Made by a program: the position numbers and the translations under genes | The notes under the pieces: generated by a model | Told to the model about the DNA's origin: nothing | Seen by the model: only the letters and a program-made list of their open reading frames with translations | Database searches by the model: none | Source: Muricoccus roseus | GTDB taxonomy: Bacteria; Pseudomonadota; Alphaproteobacteria; Acetobacterales; Acetobacteraceae | Assembly (NCBI RefSeq): GCF_900141905.1 | Contig: NZ_FQZF01000033.1 | Coordinates: 1-56,836, forward strand | DNA: 56,836 bases | Reading direction: 5' to 3' | Part shown: positions 33,969 to 43,269 of the stretch, piece after piece | Layout: every line of letters begins with the position of its first letter | How positions within the stretch are numbered: the first letter of the stretch is position 1

Positions 33969-35216
33969 TCAGGCCGCCAGCGGAACCGAGGCGGGCTCCG
34001 TCGCCATCGCCAGCGCCGCCTGCCGGGCATGATCCACCCGGCGGGTCCAGCCCCGCCCGAAGGTCGGGAAGGTGCTGAGGCCCCGATAGTAGGCCAGCCG
34101 CCCCTCGGCCAGCCGGCCGATCAGCTCCGCGCTCCGGCAGGCCCGCACCGCGGCCAGGGTGATCGGCCCCACCGATCCGTCCGGGGTAACCCCGACCGAG
34201 CGCTGAAGCAGGCGCAGGCTGCGGCCGGCCCCGGCATTCACCCCGAAATCGAAGACCATGAGGTCGATCCCGGCTGGCAAATCGGCGCAGCGCATCGGGG
34301 TCCAGTAGCGGGCCCGGTAGATTTCGCGCGCCTCCGCCCGGGTCAGGCTCCGGACATCCTCCTCCGTCACCTCCGCGTCCCGGAACTCCGAGAGGGTTCG
34401 GAGAGCGATGCCCATGTTGGTGGCGCCACCGGGGTCGGACGGGTGGTTCACGAAGCCACCCTCGGCCCGCAGCACCACCTTCAGGCAGGCTTCGAAGCGC
34501 TCCTCCCCGGAATCGGTGCCGGAAGGGGTGGCGAGGGAGACCGGCCGCAGCGCGGTCGTTCCGGCCTCACGCATCGGCGCGCCGTCCCGTAGCGTGGCCA
34601 TCGCCGCCTGCGCCTGCTGCATCTGGGCCTGCTGCAGCCGCCCGACCATCGCGTCCTTGTCCCGCGAGGACTGGGAGGAGCCGATCCAGAAGTTCACCAC
34701 GGCCGCGAAGGCCGCGCCCAGGGATCCCACGGTGATGTTGATGACGGAGGCCACCTGCGGGTCGAAGCGCGCCGCGCCTCCAGGCCCCGCATCGAGGGTG
34801 ACGAGAAGGATCAGCACCGCGAAGAAGCCCAGCACCACCAGGCTGGAGACGGTGGCGGGGCCCCAGGCCAGGCGGCTGCCGCCCCGCAGCATCTCCGCCA
34901 TGTTCGCCCGGGCCGATTGCGTGTCGGAGAGGGTGGCGCGCAACCTGTCCAACTCGGCATTCCGCTGCCCGGCCTCGCGCTCCGCCGAAAGGCGCTCCCC
35001 CTCCAAGGCGATCTCGGCGAGCCGGATGCGCAGCGCATTCGCCTTTTCGGGGTCGGCGGCCAGGGCGGCACGGGCGGCGGCGGGGTCCTCGGTGCCCGTG
35101 ACCTGCCGGATCGCCTCGGTCACTGTCCCGGCCATGGTGCCGGCGCGGTCGCCGGCGATCAGTCGCACGATCTCCGGCGCGAGGGCGGCTGCGACCGCGA
35201 TGAGGGGAAATGCCAC
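33969..35216 (-). CDS. Holin-endolysin fusion: 3TM GTA-type holin and GH108 lysozyme
   Basis: 415 aa. The N-terminus (AFPLIAVAAALAPEIVRLIAG), a charged coiled stretch (about 60-110) and two strong membrane segments (about 121-141 and 157-179) match the three-TM holin family linked to gene transfer agent release. The C-terminal half (from about 238) is a GH108 N-acetylmuramidase with likely catalytic Glu252 in LRAEGGF, followed by a peptidoglycan-binding part (VGVTPDGSVGPITLAAV). Usually these are two genes. GTG 35216 was chosen because CAGGAG lies 7 nt upstream; the frame from 35276 lacks such a site. It lies just outside the element. Confidence 0.85.
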   Translation of the reverse strand: MAFPLIAVAAALAPEIVRLIAGDRAGTMAGTVTEAIRQVTGTEDPAAARAALAADPEKANALRIRLAEIALEGERLSAEREAGQRNAELDRLRATLSDTQSARANMAEMLRGGSRLAWGPATVSSLVVLGFFAVLILLVTLDAGPGGAARFDPQVASVINITVGSLGAAFAAVVNFWIGSSQSSRDKDAMVGRLQQAQMQQAQAAMATLRDGAPMREAGTTALRPVSLATPSGTDSGEERFEACLKVVLRAEGGFVNHPSDPGGATNMGIALRTLSEFRDAEVTEEDVRSLTRAEAREIYRARYWTPMRCADLPAGIDLMVFDFGVNAGAGRSLRLLQRSVGVTPDGSVGPITLAAVRACRSAELIGRLAEGRLAYYRGLSTFPTFGRGWTRRVDHARQAALAMATEPASVPLAA

Positions 35217-35352
35217 GGATGGACTCCTGCCAAAGAACAGAACAGGAACATAAACCCCGAACGGATAGGAAATCAAGCCTTTTCGTCAGGAGCGCCTTGT
35301 TCGCCCGCCCCGGAAGGGAGCATCCTGCCGCCCTGCCCGAAGGTGTGCTGCG

Positions 35353-36678
35353 ATGAACGAGATGTCCCTCCCGCGTCCGAACAACCTCGACTCGTTCTGG
35401 ATGCCCTACTCCGACAACCGGTACTTCAAGCAGAACCCGCGCATGCTCGCCCGAGCCGAGGGCATGTCCTACTACACGCCGGAGGGCCGTGAGGTGCTGG
35501 ACGGCACGGCCGGCCTCTGGTGCTGCAATGCGGGCCATGGCCGCCGCGAGATCGTCGAAGCCATCCAGAAGCAGGCCGCGCTGATGGATTTCGCGCCGAC
35601 CTTCCAGCTCGGCCATCCCATCGCCTTCGAAGCGGCGGCGCGCGTGGCGGAGATGACGCCCGCCGGCATCGACAAGGTGTTCTTCACCAATTCGGGCAGC
35701 GAGAGCGCGGATACCGCGCTGAAGATCGCCCTCGCCTACCAGAAGGCCCGCGGCCAGTCCCAGCGCGTGCGACTGATCGGGCGGGAGCGCGGCTATCACG
35801 GCGTCGGCTTCGGCGGCATGTCGGTGGGCGGCATCGGCGGCAACCGCAAGCAGTTCGGCGCCATGCTCCCCTATGTGGACCACCTGCCGCACACGCATGA
35901 CCCCAAGCGAAACGCCTTCGCCAAGGGCCAGCCGGAGCACGGCATCGAGCTGGCGGACCGGCTGGAGGATCTCGTCGCGCTGCATGGGGACACCATCGCG
36001 GCGGTGATGGTGGAGCCGGTGGCGGGCTCCACCGGCGTGCTGGTGCCGCCCACGGGCTACCTGCAGCGCCTGCGCGAGCTTTGCGACAAGCACGGCATCC
36101 TGCTGATCTTCGACGAGGTCATCACCGGCTTCGGCCGCCTCGGCACGGATTTCGGCGCCGAGCGCCTGGGCGTGACGCCGGATATCATGACCATGGCGAA
36201 GGGCCTGACCAACGCCGCCGTGCCCATGGGCGCCGTCGCCACCTCCAACGAGGTGTTCGACACGGTGGTGAACGGCTCCCCCGCCGGCATCGAGCTGTTC
36301 CACGGCTACACCTATTCCGGCCATCCGCTGGCCTCCGCCGCGGCCATCGCCACCCTCGCCCTTCACCGGGAGGAGGACCTGCCCGGCCGGGCCCGCGCGA
36401 TCGAGCCCTATTGGCAGGAGGCCGCGCATTCGCTCAGCAGCGCGCCGGGCGTTGTGGACATCCGCGACTTCGGCCTCATCGCCGGGATCGAGCTGGCCCC
36501 GCGCGAGGGCAAGCCCGGCGCCCGCGCCATGGACGTGTTCCGCAAGTGCTTCGATGACGGCGTGCTGATCCGCGTCACCGGCGACATCATCGCCCTCTCC
36601 CCGCCGCTGATCGTGGAGAAGCCCCATGTGGACCGGATCATGGGCACGCTGAGCGACGCGATCCACGCCATCGCCTGA
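35353..36678 (+). CDS. Class III omega-amino acid:pyruvate aminotransferase
   Basis: 441-aa PLP enzyme that moves an omega-amino group (for example from beta-alanine) to pyruvate. Family features include FWMPYSDNRYFKQNPRML near the N-terminus, FFTNSGSESADTALK for phosphate binding, IFDEVITGFGRLG (PLP Asp), and the PLP lysine in MTMAKGLTNAAVPMGAV. Length is normal. It is followed by a strong intrinsic terminator, so it is probably a single-gene unit. Confidence 0.92.
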   Translation: MNEMSLPRPNNLDSFWMPYSDNRYFKQNPRMLARAEGMSYYTPEGREVLDGTAGLWCCNAGHGRREIVEAIQKQAALMDFAPTFQLGHPIAFEAAARVAEMTPAGIDKVFFTNSGSESADTALKIALAYQKARGQSQRVRLIGRERGYHGVGFGGMSVGGIGGNRKQFGAMLPYVDHLPHTHDPKRNAFAKGQPEHGIELADRLEDLVALHGDTIAAVMVEPVAGSTGVLVPPTGYLQRLRELCDKHGILLIFDEVITGFGRLGTDFGAERLGVTPDIMTMAKGLTNAAVPMGAVATSNEVFDTVVNGSPAGIELFHGYTYSGHPLASAAAIATLALHREEDLPGRARAIEPYWQEAAHSLSSAPGVVDIRDFGLIAGIELAPREGKPGARAMDVFRKCFDDGVLIRVTGDIIALSPPLIVEKPHVDRIMGTLSDAIHAIA

Positions 36679-36686
36679 TGAGCACA

Positions 36687-36720
36687 GCGGCCGGGGCCCA
36701 CGCCCCGGCCGCCTTATTTT
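36687..36720 (+). terminator. Intrinsic terminator after the aminotransferase gene
   Basis: A perfect 11-bp stem GCGGCCGGGGC (36687-36697) and GCCCCGGCCGC (36702-36712) has a 4-nt loop and is followed by CTTATTTT. This is a classic Rho-independent terminator. Confidence 0.9.
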
Positions 36721-36806
36721 GGTGTCTGCCCGAGGCCGGCGCCGCATGCACCGAAGGCGCCGCCGCGCGTTCTAGGCTCCGACCACCCGGAGCCGCCCCG
36801 CTGCCC

Positions 36807-38819
36807 ATGAGCACCACCTCTCTGCCGGAGCAGCGCCCGCCGGCCCAGATCCAGCCGCCCTCAAGCCCCGACCTGTCGCATCTGCTCACGGTCGTCGTCG
36901 GGGTGGTGACAGTCGCCGGCCTCTATCTGGCGCGGGAGGTGCTGATCCCCATCACCCTCGCCATCCTCCTCTCCTTCGTCCTGGCGCCGGTGGTGGGGGG
37001 CCTGCGCCGCCTCCGGGTGCCGCGGGTGGCGGCGGTGCTGCTGTCGGTCATGCTGGCGCTGGGCATCATCCTGCTCATCGGCAGCATCATCGGGGTGCAG
37101 ATCGCGAGCCTCGCGCGGGATGCGCCGCGCTACCAGAGCGCCATCCAGGCGAAGGCGGAGGCCGCGCAGGGCTCCATCTTCGGCCATATCGAGGACTTCT
37201 CCCGGCGGCTGAACAACGAGGCCCGGCCCCATACCTCGCCGGACGGGCCGCCTGCCGCGGCGCCCGCCCCGGCCAGCCCGGACCGCAACGCGACGCCCGG
37301 CTTGGCCCCCGGGGAGGACCGGCGCCCCGTGCCCGTCGAGATCCGCCCCGGCGAATCCTCGGCCTTTGAGCTCGCGCGCAAGATCGTCTCCCCCGTCCTT
37401 GGCCCGCTGGAGACGACCTTCATCGTCTTCATCGTCGCGGTCTTCGTGCTTCTCCAGCAGGAGGACCTGCGGGATCGGCTGATCCGCCTCTTCGGCTCGA
37501 ACGACCTGCACCGCACCACCGAGGCGCTGGACGAGGCCGGGCGGCGTCTGAGCAAGTACTTCCTCGCCCAGCTCATGCTGAACGGCTCCTTCGGCGTGAT
37601 CGTCACCATCGGGCTCTTCTTCATCGGCGTGCCCAGCCCGATCGTCTGGGGCATCCTGGCCGCGCTGTTCCGCTTCGTGCCCTATGTCGGCTCCATCCTG
37701 GCGGCCGCCTTCCCGCTGATGCTGGCGGCGGGTACCGAGCCCGGCTGGTCCATGGTCATCTGGACCGCCGCCCTCTTCCTCGTCACCGAGCCGCTCATGG
37801 GCCAGGTGATCGAACCGATGGTCTACGGCCACAGCACCGGCCTCTCGCCGGTCTCCGTCATCGTCGCCGCCATCTTCTGGACCTGGCTCTGGGGCCCGAT
37901 CGGGCTGATCCTGGCCACCCCCCTCACCCTCTGCCTCGTCGTGCTCGGGCGCCATGTGGAGCGGCTGGAATTCCTCGATGTCATGCTGGGCGACAGGCCG
38001 GCCCTGACGCCGGTCGAGAACTTCTACCAGCGCATGCTGGCCGGCGACACGGACGAGGCGCTGGCCCAGGCCGAGACGCTCCTGCAGGAGCGCTCCCTCT
38101 CCTCCTATTATGATGAGGTGGCGCTGAAGGGCCTGCGCCTGGCGGCCAATGATGCCGAGCGCGGCGTGCTGCGCCCGGAGAAGCTGGAGCGCGTGAAGAA
38201 CGCGGTCACCGGCCTGGTGAATGACCTGGCCGAGACGCCGGACAGGGACCCGCCCCAGCCTGAGGACAAGCCGCCCACCCCTCCCAGCGCGGCCGAGCAG
38301 GCGCTTCCCGCCCGCCCCGCCCCCGCCATCCCCGTCCCGCCCCGGGCGGAGCGGGCCGGCGCCTGGTCCTCGGAGCGGCCGGTCCTCTGCCTCGCCGGCC
38401 GTGGCCCGCTGGACGAGGCCGCCTCCGCCATGCTCGCCCAGATCCTGGAGAAGCATGGGCTCGGAGCCCGGGTGGTTCCGCATGAGGCCAGTTCACGCGC
38501 GCAGGTGGGCAAGCTCGACCCCACCGGCGTGGCGATGGTCTGCATCTCCTATCTCGACATCAGCGGCAGCCCCGCGCATCTGCGCTACCTGCTGCGCCGC
38601 CTGCGCCAGCGCCTGCCCGGCGTGCCCCTGCTGGTCGGGCTGTGGCCGGAGGGGGAGGCGGTGCTCACCGATGCCAGCCTCGCCAGGGCCGTGGGCGCGG
38701 ACCACTACACCTCCTCCCTCCACGCGGCCGTCACCGCCTGCCTGAAGGTCGCTTCCTCCGGCGAGCAGACGCCGGTGGCCGCCCAGGCCGTGATGGAGAG
38801 GAAGCCCCTGCCGGGCTGA
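36807..38819 (+). CDS. AI-2E-family transporter with large cytoplasmic C-terminal extension
   Basis: 670 aa, nearly twice the usual length of the AI-2E/PerM family (about 350). Residues about 30-385 hold the membrane core (LTLAILLSFVLAPVVGGLRRL, FRFVPYVGSILAAAFPLM, LVTEPLMGQVIEPMVYGHSTGLSPVSV). After it come a helical region, a Pro-rich linker (about 485-530) and a Rossmann-like domain (PVLCLAGRGPLDEAASAMLAQIL, AMVCISYLDI). The start at 36807 begins the family sequence; the upstream in-frame stretch overlaps the terminator. Confidence 0.85.
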   Translation: MSTTSLPEQRPPAQIQPPSSPDLSHLLTVVVGVVTVAGLYLAREVLIPITLAILLSFVLAPVVGGLRRLRVPRVAAVLLSVMLALGIILLIGSIIGVQIASLARDAPRYQSAIQAKAEAAQGSIFGHIEDFSRRLNNEARPHTSPDGPPAAAPAPASPDRNATPGLAPGEDRRPVPVEIRPGESSAFELARKIVSPVLGPLETTFIVFIVAVFVLLQQEDLRDRLIRLFGSNDLHRTTEALDEAGRRLSKYFLAQLMLNGSFGVIVTIGLFFIGVPSPIVWGILAALFRFVPYVGSILAAAFPLMLAAGTEPGWSMVIWTAALFLVTEPLMGQVIEPMVYGHSTGLSPVSVIVAAIFWTWLWGPIGLILATPLTLCLVVLGRHVERLEFLDVMLGDRPALTPVENFYQRMLAGDTDEALAQAETLLQERSLSSYYDEVALKGLRLAANDAERGVLRPEKLERVKNAVTGLVNDLAETPDRDPPQPEDKPPTPPSAAEQALPARPAPAIPVPPRAERAGAWSSERPVLCLAGRGPLDEAASAMLAQILEKHGLGARVVPHEASSRAQVGKLDPTGVAMVCISYLDISGSPAHLRYLLRRLRQRLPGVPLLVGLWPEGEAVLTDASLARAVGADHYTSSLHAAVTACLKVASSGEQTPVAAQAVMERKPLPG

Positions 38820-38879
38820 AGCGGCGCCGAGAGTGCCTGGATGCGATCGGCACCCGGAGCTCCCGGCCTGGCCGGCCTT

Positions 38880-39242
38880 TCAGGCGCTCTTGCGTGCCGC
38901 GTTCCGCTTCCGGGTGGCCGCGGCCTTCTTCGCGGAGGCCGAGCGCTCCTCCGGCGTGCGGCGGGCGGCCGCCTTCTTGGCGGAGGCGGAGCGGGCGCTC
39001 GCCGGCCGGGCCGCGCTCGCCGCCCCGCCACGCTGGCCCCCGGTCCGGGAAGGCTGGGTGTTCATGGCCTTGCCGCGGCCGGAGCCGCTCTTCTTGCCCC
39101 CGCCCGTCTCCTTGTTGACGGTGGCCCAGGCTCGCCGCTCGGCCTCCTCCTCGGAGACGCCGCGCTTCTCGTAGCCTTCCTCGATATGCTCGGCCATACG
39201 CTTCTGCTTGTCGGTATAGGCGGATCTGTCGCCACGGGGCAT
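38880..39242 (-). CDS. Small basic protein with histone-like Lys/Ala tail
   Basis: 120 aa. The N-terminal 50 residues (YTDKQKRMAEHIEEGYEKRG, EEEAERRAWATVNKET) match small proteins often annotated as plasmid stabilisation proteins, a name without firm functional basis. The C-terminal part is Gly/Ser-rich and then carries two SASAKKAAA repeats with Arg, as in H1-like DNA-binding tails. It is likely to bind DNA or RNA. The start at 39242 is the only Met before the conserved part. Confidence 0.75.
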   Translation of the reverse strand: MPRGDRSAYTDKQKRMAEHIEEGYEKRGVSEEEAERRAWATVNKETGGGKKSGSGRGKAMNTQPSRTGGQRGGAASAARPASARSASAKKAAARRTPEERSASAKKAAATRKRNAARKSA

Positions 39243-39380
39243 CGGACCGGCCTCCTCTCGAATGGATGCCGGAACAACGTGGAACCGGGATTCGGGTTCC
39301 GGGCCCACCCCCATGGTCCACCCCCCGGGCGATACCATATAACGTCCCGAACCTGACCTCCCCTCTCCCGAGGCGTACCC

Positions 39381-40352
39381 ATGTCCGAAACCACGACCAC
39401 CCCCGTCACCGTCCTCACCGGCTATCTCGGCGCCGGCAAGACCACCCTCCTCAACCGCATCCTCACCGAGAACCACGGGCGCAAGTTCGCCGTGGTGATC
39501 AACGAGTTTGGCGAGATGGGCGTGGACCAGGACCTCGTCATCGACGCCGACGAGGAGGTGTTCGAGATGAACAACGGCTGTATCTGCTGCACCGTGCGCG
39601 GGGACCTCATCCGCATCCTCGGCGGGCTGATGAAGCGCAAGGACAAGTTCGACGGCATCATCGTCGAGACGACCGGCCTCGCGAACCCTGCCCCCGTCGC
39701 CCAGACCTTCTTCGTGGACGAGGACGTGAAGCGCGCGACGCGGCTGGATGCAATCGTGACGGTGGTGGACGCCAAGCACCTCCTCACCCGGCTGGGCGAC
39801 AGCCCGGAGGCCGAGGAGCAGGTCGCCTTCGCGGACGTGATCGTGCTGAACAAAATGGACCTGGTGAGCGCGGAAGAGGCCGACGAGGTCGAGCGCCGCA
39901 TCCGCGCCATCAACCCGACCGTCGAGATCCGCCGCGCCACCAAGTCCGACGTGCCGCTCGATGCCGTGATCGGCCGCGACTCCTTCAACCTGGAGCGCAT
40001 CCTGGCCCGCGAGCCGGCCTTCCTCTCGGGCGACGACGACCACAGCCACGACAGCAACGTGCAGTCCGTCTCCTTCGAGATGGACAAGCCGGTGGACCCG
40101 GAGAAGTTCAACGCCTGGATCGGCGAGCTGCTCCAGACCAAGGGCCAGGACCTCCTGCGCACCAAGGGCATCCTGCACTACAAGGGCGACGACCGCCGTT
40201 TCGCCTTCCAGGCCGTGCACATGATCGCCGATGGCGACTATATCGGCCCGTGGAAAGAGGGGGATCCGCGCAAGTCGCGCATCGTCTTCATCGGGCGGGA
40301 CCTGAACCGGCCGAAGCTGCGCCGCGGCTTCGAATCCACCGCGGCGGCCTGA
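39381..40352 (+). CDS. CobW/COG0523 GTP-binding metallochaperone
   Basis: 323-aa G3E GTPase. Walker [10 protein letters not shown] is at 14-22, the metal-binding CICC is at 67-70, [10 protein letters not shown] and the NKMD guanine-specificity motif follow, and a His/Asp patch (DDDHSHDS) sits in the linker before the CobW C-terminal domain. Members deliver Zn or other metals, and many are induced by zinc shortage, but no clear Zur box was found. The WD40 gene begins 4 nt downstream, so they form an operon. Confidence 0.92.
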   Translation: MSETTTTPVTVLTGYLGAGKTTLLNRILTENHGRKFAVVINEFGEMGVDQDLVIDADEEVFEMNNGCICCTVRGDLIRILGGLMKRKDKFDGIIVETTGLANPAPVAQTFFVDEDVKRATRLDAIVTVVDAKHLLTRLGDSPEAEEQVAFADVIVLNKMDLVSAEEADEVERRIRAINPTVEIRRATKSDVPLDAVIGRDSFNLERILAREPAFLSGDDDHSHDSNVQSVSFEMDKPVDPEKFNAWIGELLQTKGQDLLRTKGILHYKGDDRRFAFQAVHMIADGDYIGPWKEGDPRKSRIVFIGRDLNRPKLRRGFESTAAA

Positions 40353-40356
40353 ACCG

Positions 40357-41397
40357 ATGTCGGGTGTGGCGGAAGCGGATTTCCTGCTGGATCAACGCGG
40401 CACCGGGCGCGAGCTCGGCGCCTGGGTGGTGGATGTCGCCTTCGGGCGGGAGGGCCGTTCCATCGGCTTCGCCCTCTCCGATGGCAGCCTCCACCTCGCC
40501 ACCCCTGCCGACCATGCGGCGGAGTGGCAGCGGCAGGCGCTGCATGACGGCGCGGGGCTGACGCTCGTGCCGGATGCGACGGACGGCCTTCTCTCCGGCG
40601 GCGATGACGGCAAGCTCCTCCGCGTCACGACCGAGGGCGAGACGGAGACGCTCGCCGATTTCGGCATGATGAAATGGGTGAGCCACGTCGCCACCCATCC
40701 CTCCGGGCTGCGCGCCGTGGCCGTGGGCAAGAACGTTCATCTCTTCGACGGCAAGGGCGCGAAGCTGAAGGTGCTCGGCCCGCATCCCTCCACCGTCGGC
40801 GGCGTCGCCATCGACGCGAAGGGCAAGCGGATCTTCGCCTCGCACTACAACGGCGTCTCCGCCTGGTTCGTCGCGGCGAAGGAGGACAAGCCGCGCGTGC
40901 TGGAGTGGAAGGGCAGCCACCACGCCATCGCCGTCTCGCCCGATGGGCAGAACGTGGTGACGGCCATGCAAGAGAACTCCCTGCATGGTTGGCGCCTGAC
41001 CGACAGCCAGCACATGCGCATGTCCGGCTATCCGGCGAAGACCCAGTCCCTCTCCTTCACCGCCAAGGGACGTTGGCTCGCCTCCTCCGGCGCGGATTCC
41101 GTCGTGCTCTGGCCCTTCTTCGGCGGTGGCCCCATGGGCAAGGCGCCCACCGAGATCGCGGGCGGGGATCAGGTAATCTGCACCCGTGTCGCCTGCCACC
41201 CGCAGCATGAGGTGGTGGTGGCCGGCTTCGCCGATGGCCTCGTGCTGATGGCGGAAATTGCCTCGGGCAAGGTGGTGCCGGTCGCGGCCCCCGGTCGCGG
41301 CGCCGTCTCGGCCCTGGCCTGGAACGCGTCCGGCACACATCTCGCCTTCGGCACGGAGACAGGATTCGGCGCCCTGTTGGACTTGGCGAAGCGCTGA
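40357..41397 (+). CDS. WD40-repeat protein
   Basis: 346 aa made of repeated beta-propeller blades (for example HHAIAVSPDGQNVVTAMQ, SLSFTAKGRWLASSGADSVVLW, SALAWNASGTHLAFGTETG). No enzyme motif is present. Such proteins usually serve as interaction platforms, and here it could be the partner or target of the metallochaperone encoded 4 nt upstream. Confidence 0.88.
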   Translation: MSGVAEADFLLDQRGTGRELGAWVVDVAFGREGRSIGFALSDGSLHLATPADHAAEWQRQALHDGAGLTLVPDATDGLLSGGDDGKLLRVTTEGETETLADFGMMKWVSHVATHPSGLRAVAVGKNVHLFDGKGAKLKVLGPHPSTVGGVAIDAKGKRIFASHYNGVSAWFVAAKEDKPRVLEWKGSHHAIAVSPDGQNVVTAMQENSLHGWRLTDSQHMRMSGYPAKTQSLSFTAKGRWLASSGADSVVLWPFFGGGPMGKAPTEIAGGDQVICTRVACHPQHEVVVAGFADGLVLMAEIASGKVVPVAAPGRGAVSALAWNASGTHLAFGTETGFGALLDLAKR

Positions 41398-41418
41398 CGC
41401 ATCCCCAAGCTGGGGCGC

Positions 41419-42246
41419 ATGAGCGATCGCATCACCACTCCGCACATTTCCATTCCCCGCCTTGGCCTCGGCACCTGGAAGCTCTCCGGTGCCGAGGGTC
41501 AGGCCTCCGTCGAATCCGCCCTCGCGCTGGGCTATCGCGCGCTCGACACCGCCGAGCGCTACGAGAACGAGGCGGAGGTCGGCGCAGGCCTCAAGGCCTC
41601 CGGCCTTCCCCGCGGCGATGTCTTCGTCACCAGCAAGGTCTGGTGGGAGCATCTCGGCCCGGATCAGATCCGCGCCGCCTGCGAAGCCTCCCTCTCACGC
41701 CTCGGCACGGATTACCTCGACCTCTATCTCGTCCATTGGCCCAGGCCGAACATCGACCTCGCGCGCGTGATGCATGACATGGCGCGGCTTCGGGAGGAGG
41801 GCCTGGTCCGTGCCGTCGGCGTCGCGAACTTCCCGCCCGGGCTGCTGAAGCGCGCCATCGAAACCGGCGTGCCGATCGCGGCGAACCAGGTTGAGTATCA
41901 CGCGCTGCTCTCGCAGGAGCGGCTGCTGGAGATCACGCGGCCGCAGGGCATCGTGCTCACCGCCTATTCGCCGCTGGGCCAGGGCCGCCTCATCGAGAAC
42001 GCGCGCATCGCCGCTATCGCCGCGCGGCTCGGCGCCACGGCGGGGCAGGTCGCGTTGGCCTGGCTGCTGCGGCAGGACGGCGTCGCCGCGATTCCGAAGG
42101 CCGCGCGCCGGGAAACCCAGCGCGCCAATCTCGCCGCCCTCGATCTCGCGGCGAAGCTGACGGAAACCGATATCGCGGAACTCGATGCGTTGCCGAAGGA
42201 CCAGCGCTTCGTGAATCCCGGCTTCGCGCCGGACTGGTCCGCCTGA
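41419..42246 (+). CDS. Aldo/keto reductase (2,5-diketo-D-gluconate reductase-like)
   Basis: 275-aa NADPH-dependent reductase with a TIM barrel. The catalytic tetrad is visible: Asp43 and Tyr48 (LDTAERYENE), Lys73 (VTSKVWW) and His in YLVHWPRP. The DkgA/DkgB-type features AANQVEYHALL and IPKAAR are present. It starts 21 nt after the WD40 gene and may be co-transcribed. The substrate is not evident. Confidence 0.92.
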   Translation: MSDRITTPHISIPRLGLGTWKLSGAEGQASVESALALGYRALDTAERYENEAEVGAGLKASGLPRGDVFVTSKVWWEHLGPDQIRAACEASLSRLGTDYLDLYLVHWPRPNIDLARVMHDMARLREEGLVRAVGVANFPPGLLKRAIETGVPIAANQVEYHALLSQERLLEITRPQGIVLTAYSPLGQGRLIENARIAAIAARLGATAGQVALAWLLRQDGVAAIPKAARRETQRANLAALDLAAKLTETDIAELDALPKDQRFVNPGFAPDWSA

Positions 42247-42268
42247 GCCGCCGCGCTCGGGCCTTGCT

Positions 42269-42619
42269 TCAGGTATAGCGGACGGGGTTCGCCACGCCGC
42301 CCGGCGTCACGCAGTAATGCACCGCCCGCCGCAGCACCGCCTCGGCCTCGTTGCTCGGCTCCTCCACCTCCGCGGCGGGGGCGGGCTGGGCTGCGGGAGC
42401 GCGACGCCGCGTCTGGGCCTGGGTCTCGGCCCGCTTGCCACCGCGCGCCGTGACGGGGCGCTCGGCCCGGATCTGGCGGGAGAAGATCGTGGCGCCCGAG
42501 GCGATCGGCGCCGCCACGTCGCACATCGTCGCATTCACGAAAGCCGGCGTTTCCGTGGCCTGGGCGAAGGGCGCCAGAGCCAGGACGCCGAAGAGGGCCA
42601 TCGCACCAACCTTCACCAT
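42269..42619 (-). CDS. Secreted small protein of unknown function
   Basis: 116 aa with a clear Sec signal peptide (MVKVGAMALFGVLALAPFAQA) and two cysteines. The mature part has an Arg/Gln-rich middle and a Pro/Ala/Glu-rich stretch. ATG 42619 is preceded by GAGGGGG. No family was recognised. It is convergent with the aldo/keto reductase gene. Confidence 0.65.
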   Translation of the reverse strand: MVKVGAMALFGVLALAPFAQATETPAFVNATMCDVAAPIASGATIFSRQIRAERPVTARGGKRAETQAQTRRRAPAAQPAPAAEVEEPSNEAEAVLRRAVHYCVTPGGVANPVRYT

Positions 42620-42784
42620 GTCACGACCCCCTCTTTCCATTCCAATCAGATACTTGGCGCCGCTTCTTGTGCCGTTCTCTGCGGAATGAACGCCGAGTCG
42701 AGACGGCGGTTTCGCGAAGCCGAAAGACGGGTCAAGCGTTGGGCGGGCAACACCAACCCGAAAAGTGCAGTCGAGACCCCCGCC

Positions 42785-43219
42785 ATGAGTGACAAATCCT
42801 CTGGAATCCCTGGCAATTCGCCACAGGACGACGATGACGAGGTCGATCTCGGAATCAGCCTTCAGACGATCGCGAGCATCATCGATGCGGCCCGCGCCTC
42901 GGACGCGACGGAGGGGGACGCTGCCGGCGAGGATGCCGAGCTCGACGCGGAGGACGCCGCCAAGCCCGACCTGACCGGCGAGAACCTGGAATCCTTGATC
43001 GACGAGTTGAACGAGGACGAGCAGGCCGCGCTGATGGCCCTCGCCTGGGTCGGGCGCGGGGATTACGAGCCGGATGAGTGGGAGGAGGCGCTCAACCTCG
43101 CCCGTGAGCGCAACGAGGCGGATCCGGCGGGCTATCTCATGGGAATGGACCTGCTCGGCGACCTCCTCGCCGAGGGCCTGGCCGCCTTCGGCATCGTGGT
43201 GGAGGAGATCGAGCGCTGA
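42785..43219 (+). CDS. DUF3775 family protein
   Basis: 144 aa, strongly acidic. The N-terminal half is Asp/Glu/Ala-rich and probably disordered; the C-terminal part (LIDELNEDEQAALMALAWVGRGDYE then LNLARERNEADPAGYLMGMDLLGDLLAEGL) matches DUF3775. The role is unknown. ATG 42785 begins the family-like sequence; an in-frame ATG at 42686 is possible. Confidence 0.75.
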   Translation: MSDKSSGIPGNSPQDDDDEVDLGISLQTIASIIDAARASDATEGDAAGEDAELDAEDAAKPDLTGENLESLIDELNEDEQAALMALAWVGRGDYEPDEWEEALNLARERNEADPAGYLMGMDLLGDLLAEGLAAFGIVVEEIER

Positions 43220-43229
43220 GAGGCGCGCC

Positions 43230-43266
43230 AGGGCTTCGGCCGAAGAAGCGTTTCAGCCGAAGCCCT
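43230..43266. terminator. Stem-loop between convergent genes
   Basis: AGGGCTTCGGC (43230-43240) and GCCGAAGCCCT (43256-43266) form a perfect 11-bp stem with a 15-nt loop. The position between two convergent stops suggests a bidirectional terminator, though T runs are lacking. Confidence 0.55.
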
Positions 43267-43269
43267 GCT

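Noticed and set aside
33831-34592. Plus-strand frame beginning in the tRNA gene
   Set aside because: It starts inside the tRNA-Arg gene and continues antisense to the holin-endolysin gene; it is a by-product of high GC content.
39281-39300. Inverted repeat GGAACC ... GGTTCC upstream of the CobW gene
   Set aside because: The 6-bp arms with GC-rich centre are weak and could occur by chance in this divergent spacer; no regulator can be linked to them.
39330-39380. Possible Zur operator before the CobW gene (CATATAACG)
   Set aside because: The A/T-rich bases are suggestive, but no symmetrical Zur-type palindrome could be matched.
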